Source of the DNA: Candidatus Methanoperedentaceae archaeon
GTDB taxonomy: Archaea; Halobacteriota; Methanosarcinia; Methanosarcinales; Methanoperedenaceae
Assembly (NCBI GenBank): GCA_027371625.1
Contig: DAHXMQ010000302.1
Coordinates: 1-8,436 of the forward strand
DNA length: 8,436 bases
Reading direction: 5' to 3'
A program made the translations under genes and the position numbers. Of this stretch, positions 5,572 through 8,436 are shown one piece after another. Positions within the stretch are counted from its first letter, which is position 1, and every line of letters starts with the position of its first letter. The notes under the pieces were generated by a model. It had not been told where the DNA came from and did not search any database. It saw only the letters and a list, made by a program, of their open reading frames with translations.

Positions 5572-5721
5572 ATGGTTGGACTGGAAAGTTCAATGGATCA
5601 GGCTCAAAATGCACAAAAAGTCAAAAAGCCTAAAGTTTCCGCGGCTGAAAAAAAGAGGCAGGAAAAGTTCATGGAACAATTAAGAGCCCGTAAGGCACCG
5701 CAGCCGAAGAAAGCAAAATAA
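5572..5721 (+). CDS. Small basic protein of 49 residues
   Basis: An ATG with an excellent Shine-Dalgarno sequence opens a 49-codon frame ending in TAA. The product is rich in Lys, Arg, Gln and Ala, with a likely central helix (AAEKKRQEKFMEQLRARK, residues 24-41) flanked by Lys/Pro-rich tails, the last being PQPKKAK. There is no membrane segment and no cysteine. The strongly basic character suggests contact with nucleic acid or the ribosome, but no family is recognised. It is divergent from the HgdB-like gene and shares the 50-bp region between them. A T7 tract follows 18 nt after the stop. Confidence 0.75.
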   Translation: MVGLESSMDQAQNAQKVKKPKVSAAEKKRQEKFMEQLRARKAPQPKKAK

Positions 5722-5738
5722 TTACATGAACACCTAAA

Positions 5739-5745
5739 TTTTTTT
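5739..5745 (+). terminator. T7 tract after the small basic protein gene
   Basis: Seven T residues on the plus strand 18 nt after the stop at 5721, the usual form of an archaeal intrinsic terminator. No stable hairpin precedes it, and none is needed in archaea. Confidence 0.45.
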
Positions 5746-5821
5746 AATCAGATAGACATAGGAAGAGCCTTTTATGCGTTTGAAAGGTTTTCCATGTCTT
5801 TAGTGCGCATAATGCCGCCTT

Positions 5822-6169
5822 ATGTTCAAGTTATTTTTGTTTTTCGCAGTCATGGAACAGAACATTTATTCACCTGCTAACAATCTGGGCTGCCGATACC
5901 GTTTCACTTGTGGAGCTGTAAAGTGCCAGAAAGTCGAGGTCGCATCCAAACCCCCGTGCTATATAGAAAAGTTCAGCCGGTATCAGCCAGAAGATGAAGC
6001 TCAATGGTACCGTAGGGATTGGGAAGTGGTCAATAGAATTACCTGGAGGGAGGTTTTCAGCCTTCAGGAATCCTGGATTTACGGACTCCTTATTATTATA
6101 ATTACTGTTTTTATATTTATAATAATGATTTTTATATATGTTTTATTAAAGGCTAACCGATATTACTAA
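5822..6169 (+). CDS. Small Cys-containing protein with one C-terminal membrane helix
   Basis: A 115-codon frame. Residues 1-10 are a short hydrophobic stretch, followed by a soluble part with four cysteines (C24, C30, C35, C46) and a Tyr/Trp-rich section (53-85), then one long hydrophobic helix (about 88-109, mostly Ile/Leu/Phe) ending ANRYY. This is the layout of a tail-anchored protein facing the cytoplasm, or of a type II-like protein if read from Met11 (5852). The cysteine spacing could bind a metal but matches no finger I know. No Shine-Dalgarno sequence is seen at either start. The 3' end overlaps the end of mptA by 17 bp in convergent orientation. Family unknown; moderately likely to be real because the frame is long, begins after a non-coding gap and has an organised composition. 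Confidence 0.5.
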   Translation: MFKLFLFFAVMEQNIYSPANNLGCRYRFTCGAVKCQKVEVASKPPCYIEKFSRYQPEDEAQWYRRDWEVVNRITWREVFSLQESWIYGLLIIIITVFIFIIMIFIYVLLKANRYY

Positions 6170-7103
6170 TCTCCTGCCTCAACTCTCCCAGCGTGGATTT
6201 GCGCTCTGCGAATGCGTTGTGGCGGTGGATGCTCTCCTCATTTATCTGTTTGATGGTAATTATCGAATCATCTGGCAACTCAGGAAATTCCATGACGATT
6301 TTCTGTGCCATGGTGCGCACGCAGTCTTCCACGAATTTGGGATTCTTATGCGCTTTTTCCACGACTGCAGCTTCATCCGACCTCTTTAACAGCTCAAACA
6401 TCTGCGAACTCATGGAATGCTCTATAATATCGATTATTTTATCCAAGGAAACAAAATTGCGGTCGTGAACTTCTATCGAAATAACCCCGCGCCCCCTCTG
6501 GTTATGCGTGGGCATGGGAACGTTGTCAAGGAATTTTTTAATCACGGCGTTTTCAACTCCCAGGCTTTTCAATTCTTTTTTTGCCTTATCCCTCATGATT
6601 TCCTGGGCGCAGGGGCATGCGGTGATCCCGAGCACCTCAGCACCAACGAGCTTCCTTATGGAGAGGTTCTTGCCACGAATTGCCTTAGCTTCGGCGAAGA
6701 TATTCACCACTTCCTGGCATTTTATTTTCGTCTGCGGGGTTTCCCTTTTGAGTACGTATTCGCTTTTCATCCTGACCTCTGCGTTTAAAGCGTATTCATG
6801 CCTGCCTATGAGCCGCTTCGCCACTTCCCCGCATAAATCCTCTATCTCGTACACAGGAGAGGCAATCATTTCCTCAAGCACTTCGTCTATGGCTTCAAAA
6901 TTCCTTGAGAGATTCGCACCTTTTCGGTCGGATGGCAGATCAACAAAAATATCAAACGTGGACAGGAGCACGATTGGGCGTTTGTTTTTTCTTGCCACTT
7001 CAACAAGCTTCTTGACGTCTGTTACCCCAACGCGCGTGAGCGTTATGGGAATCTCAGGCTGGTTTGCCTGGATGTCAGGGAGTTGGATGACGGGGAGTTC
7101 CAT
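6153..7103 (-). CDS. mptA: GTP cyclohydrolase MptA (archaeal type IV)
   Basis: A 316-residue protein of the COG1469/FolE2 family. It shows the family's [14 protein letters not shown] segment (55-68), the metal-site motif GITACPCAQ (159-167) with Cys163, the MPTHNQRG motif (197-204) with His200, and the late HRHNAFAE (293-300). MptA converts GTP to 7,8-dihydroneopterin 2',3'-cyclic phosphate using Fe(II), the first step of tetrahydromethanopterin synthesis. Length is normal for the family. The start at 7103 is supported by an AGGAGA ribosome binding site 9 nt upstream. The gene is transcribed divergently from the four-helix membrane protein gene, with about 150 bp between them, and an AT-rich TTTAATAATA box near 7165-7175 could be its promoter. 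Confidence 0.95.
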   Translation of the reverse strand: MELPVIQLPDIQANQPEIPITLTRVGVTDVKKLVEVARKNKRPIVLLSTFDIFVDLPSDRKGANLSRNFEAIDEVLEEMIASPVYEIEDLCGEVAKRLIGRHEYALNAEVRMKSEYVLKRETPQTKIKCQEVVNIFAEAKAIRGKNLSIRKLVGAEVLGITACPCAQEIMRDKAKKELKSLGVENAVIKKFLDNVPMPTHNQRGRGVISIEVHDRNFVSLDKIIDIIEHSMSSQMFELLKRSDEAAVVEKAHKNPKFVEDCVRTMAQKIVMEFPELPDDSIITIKQINEESIHRHNAFAERKSTLGELRQEISNIG

Positions 7104-7112
7104 TGGATATTG

Positions 7113-7118
7113 TCTCCT
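7113..7118 (-). promoter_or_regulatory. Shine-Dalgarno site of mptA
   Basis: AGGAGA on the minus strand ends 9 nt before the ATG at 7103 and fixes the mptA start. Confidence 0.65.
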
Positions 7119-7217
7119 GAAGTTTATGGCAATTTTAAAACCTGAAGGAACATATTGATACTTTTATTATTAAATTATTGCTATTTGAACCGGTATCATG
7201 TGAAGGTTATCAAATTG

Positions 7218-7226
7218 TTTAAATAC
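7218..7226 (+). promoter_or_regulatory. Archaeal TATA box for the four-helix membrane protein
   Basis: TTTAAATAC in an A-rich surround. Transcription would begin about 25 bp on, near 7247, just before a GAGGGA motif (7249-7254) and the putative start at 7259. A start at the first ATG (7310) would need a leader of over 60 nt. Confidence 0.55.
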
Positions 7227-7258
7227 TTTTAATCATATTCTCTTTCTAGAGGGATACT

Positions 7259-7657
7259 ATCGAGCTTAAATCCAATGACTTTATCAGGGTACTTGCGGTA
7301 GTAGCAGGAATGGCTTTTATCATGATTTCTGTGGCGTATGGCATCACTTACATCTTTGAAGACGGTTCTATCAAATTGCCTATTGCGCCTTATTACATCC
7401 TGTTCATTTTCGCTGTCGGGTTTGTTGTAGCGTCTGTATTTTTTGAAAAACGAGGCGCCATATTCCCCTGGTCGCTTGTCGGCGGTGCTATAGCATCGGC
7501 GATTCTGGCATTTATAGTCACGGCATCCATCGGAGGGATAATATACGTGTGGGATAATCGACCACTCACTCTTAAGACCGATACGGTGATTTACGCCCTT
7601 TCGATATCCATAATCCTGAGCTTGATTCTGTTTAACCTTGCACGACACAAGCTTTAG
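7259..7657 (+). CDS. Four-helix membrane protein, apparent non-ATG (ATC) start
   Basis: The frame is open from the TAG at 7247 to the stop at 7655-7657. The first ATG is at 7310 (115 residues), but it falls inside the first membrane helix and the AGGA before it touches the start codon, leaving no spacing. Reading upstream gives IELKSNDFIRVLAVVAG, a typical polar N-terminus leading into the helix. The only sensible start is the ATC at 7259, 4 nt after GAGGGA and about 12 nt after the predicted transcription start. With that start the product is 132 residues with four helices (extended frame about 10-33, 45-62, 70-97, 109-128) and short loops, the last carrying WDNRPLTLKTD. Family unknown. Either a rare start codon is used, or an original ATG has mutated or been misread. 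Confidence 0.65.
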   Translation: MELKSNDFIRVLAVVAGMAFIMISVAYGITYIFEDGSIKLPIAPYYILFIFAVGFVVASVFFEKRGAIFPWSLVGGAIASAILAFIVTASIGGIIYVWDNRPLTLKTDTVIYALSISIILSLILFNLARHKL

Positions 7658-7816
7658 TCCAGCTTAAGTTTGCTTCCATAGGATGCAAATCATCTACTTT
7701 ACCCTTTTTCACAGAAGCTGAGCAAGTTTTTTTGTCAAACATACCAATGTCTTGCTAATTTCAACAATGTACTTAAATCTTTCTAAATTTTTGCACTTTC
7801 ACTACGCATACATCAA
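7658..7816. other. Intergenic region without a recognised gene
   Basis: About 160 bp, AT-rich and with stops in all frames. It holds T-rich stretches (for example around 7728-7735) that could end the upstream gene's transcript, and leads into the TATA box of the next gene. Nothing else is recognised. Confidence 0.4.
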
Positions 7817-7828
7817 TTATATAAATAC
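7817..7828 (+). promoter_or_regulatory. Archaeal TATA box of the truncated gene
   Basis: TTATATAAATAC is a near-ideal archaeal TATA element. A start of transcription about 25 bp on would fall near 7847, 8 nt before the ATG at 7855. Confidence 0.65.
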
Positions 7829-7854
7829 GCTGTTGAATCAAGAAATGGGTAATT

Positions 7855-7986
7855 ATGAAAAACGAAATGATTTCGACATTGAAAAGCAAAGCAAACTGTG
7901 TCGGCGTTAGTGTAAACCACCAAGATTACGAATATCTTAACGAACTCTGGGAAAGATTAATCCGTAACTCTCCCTTTTTTACGTAA
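7855..7986 (+). pseudogene. 5' stub of an unknown gene cut off by an IS end
   Basis: An ATG with a good TATA box upstream opens a frame of 43 codons. The first 33 or so (MKNEMISTLKSKANCVGVSV and then a Tyr/Glu/Leu-rich segment ending NELWER) are native; the rest is read from the IS end, whose boundary is at about 7956, and stops at a TAA in IS sequence. The rest of the gene is not in the window and would lie beyond the IS if the insertion is simple. No family is recognised from 33 residues. An alternative overlapping ATG at 7844 gives a 21-codon frame and looks less likely. Confidence 0.5.
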
Positions 7987-8044
7987 TATTCTCAATCCCC
8001 AATTTATCAATCAACAATCGTGTTTTCTTCGGAACCTCTGAAAC
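7956..8044. repeat. 89-bp direct repeat, second copy
   Basis: Matches 1670-1758 in the same orientation with two mismatches (T for G and A for T). It corresponds to the transposase 3' end and IS terminus. The 6.3 kb between the copies could be lost or circularised by homologous recombination, although 89 bp is short for that. Confidence 0.85.
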
Positions 8045-8436
8045 AACCCAGTTATCTCCAATCTTGACATTGAACACTCTTGAAAGATGCAAAATTACAT
8101 CCTTGGGAGAACATTTACTCAAAGCATCTTTGGAAACAAGAAGCCCGTATACCTTATAATAAAGAAGCAGAGAAATGAAATTTACGAACATCCAACCTTC
8201 CATTGCAGAATCATCTCTCATATAACTGCGATCAGCATTCAGCACATGACGGATATCGTTCCAAACTTACTCTCATTTTCATGAAATTCCTCCAGCTTAA
8301 GTTTGTCCTCCTCCGCCCGTATCAAGAAATCACGTTCTTCTTCCACTTTCAATCTGTCATCCAGAAATGTCACAATCCTCTTGCCTTCAGCCACATGCTC
8401 ATAATGCCAGATCACACGGTTCTCAAAAAGAAAATG
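7979..8436 (-). pseudogene. IS1634-family transposase, C-terminal part, with internal deletion and frameshift
   Basis: Two minus-strand frames together give the C-terminal half of a DDE transposase of the IS1634/IS4 group. From the window edge to 8239, 65 codons read HFLFENRVIWHYEHV and later FLDDRLKVEEERDFLIRAEE and ESKFGTIS, then hit a TGA. From 8245 down to 7979 a second frame reads VLNADRSYMRDDSAMEGWMF through LHLSRVFNVKIGDNW to the true stop. In intact relatives about 30 residues lie between FGTI and the NVL-x2-DxxYM segment, holding the Y-x2-R-x3-E-x6-K signature with the catalytic glutamate. Here FGTIS runs straight into (R)HVLNADRSYM, out of frame. So the signature is deleted and the enzyme is dead. 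The first half of the gene lies outside the window. Comparison with intact relatives is from memory of the family. Confidence 0.82.

Larger units (their letters stand above)
7956..8436 (-). mobile_element. IS1634-type insertion sequence, 3' part (continues beyond window)
   Basis: The left edge is placed by the end of similarity with the solo copy at 1670-1758; from there 23 bp lead to the stop of the transposase frame. The candidate terminal sequence is (A)TTAATCCGTAACTCTCCC, but the opposite terminus is outside the window, so inverted repeats and target duplication cannot be checked. The transposase it carries is broken, so this copy cannot move by itself. Confidence 0.75.

Noticed and set aside
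6193..7158. Plus-strand frames of up to 216 codons inside mptA
   Set aside because: They are antisense to a well-identified gene and Ser/Phe-rich in the manner of shadow frames.
7229..7648. Minus-strand frame of 139 codons opposite the four-helix membrane protein
   Set aside because: Its product is dominated by Tyr, Arg, Asp and Ser without organised hydrophobic segments, whereas the plus strand gives four clean helices, a TATA box and a ribosome binding motif.
7658..7672. 15-nt sequence TCCAGCTTAAGTTTG repeated at 8291-8305
   Set aside because: The second copy is part of the transposase coding sequence (KLKLE) and the flanks do not match; it is probably chance, though a tiny IS-derived trace cannot be excluded.

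Overview
The window looks like a chromosomal segment of a methanogenic or methane-oxidising archaeon of the Methanosarcinales type, possibly 'Candidatus Methanoperedens' or a relative. The evidence is an archaeal GTP cyclohydrolase MptA (methanopterin pathway), a homocitrate synthase of the AksA kind (coenzyme B pathway), a rhomboid protease fused to an AN1 zinc finger, archaeal TATA-like promoters, and an IS1634-type transposase of the style common in Methanosarcina. The genus is an inference and cannot be fixed from the sequence alone.

Layout. 1-530 (+): the last codons of an upstream gene overlap (ATGA) a small TOPRIM-like protein, which resembles the ATPase/nuclease pairs found in defence loci. 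541-1356 (-): AN1-rhomboid protease. 1364-1669 (-): a frameshifted, unrecognised coding remnant. 1670-1758: an 89-bp solo end of an insertion sequence. 1725-2198 (-): a four-helix membrane protein whose last ten residues are read out of frame from that IS end. 2208-2456 (-): an orphan HicB-like protein. 2552-5514 (-): a three-gene cluster, in transcription order an HgdB/BcrB-type dehydratase-like subunit, its HgdC-type ATP-dependent activator, and AksA. Three consecutive inverted repeats lie at the junction of the first two genes. 5572-5721 (+): a 49-codon basic protein with the strongest ribosome binding site in the window. 5822-6169 (+): a small Cys-containing protein with one C-terminal membrane helix. 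6153-7103 (-): mptA. 7259/7310-7657 (+): a four-helix membrane protein with an apparent non-ATG start. 7855-7955 (+): the 5' stub of a gene cut off by an IS. 7956-8436 (-): the 3' part of an IS1634-type element whose transposase has an internal deletion and frameshift.

How it fits together. The metabolic core consists of cofactor genes (aksA for coenzyme B, mptA for methanopterin) plus a two-component, ATP-driven low-potential electron-transfer system (HgdB-like and HgdC-like) of unknown substrate, which is the most interesting functional unit. Around it lie signs of genome erosion by one IS family: two copies of the same IS end in the same orientation 6.3 kb apart, one truncated gene at each, and a dead transposase. 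No RNA gene, CRISPR array or replication origin was seen.
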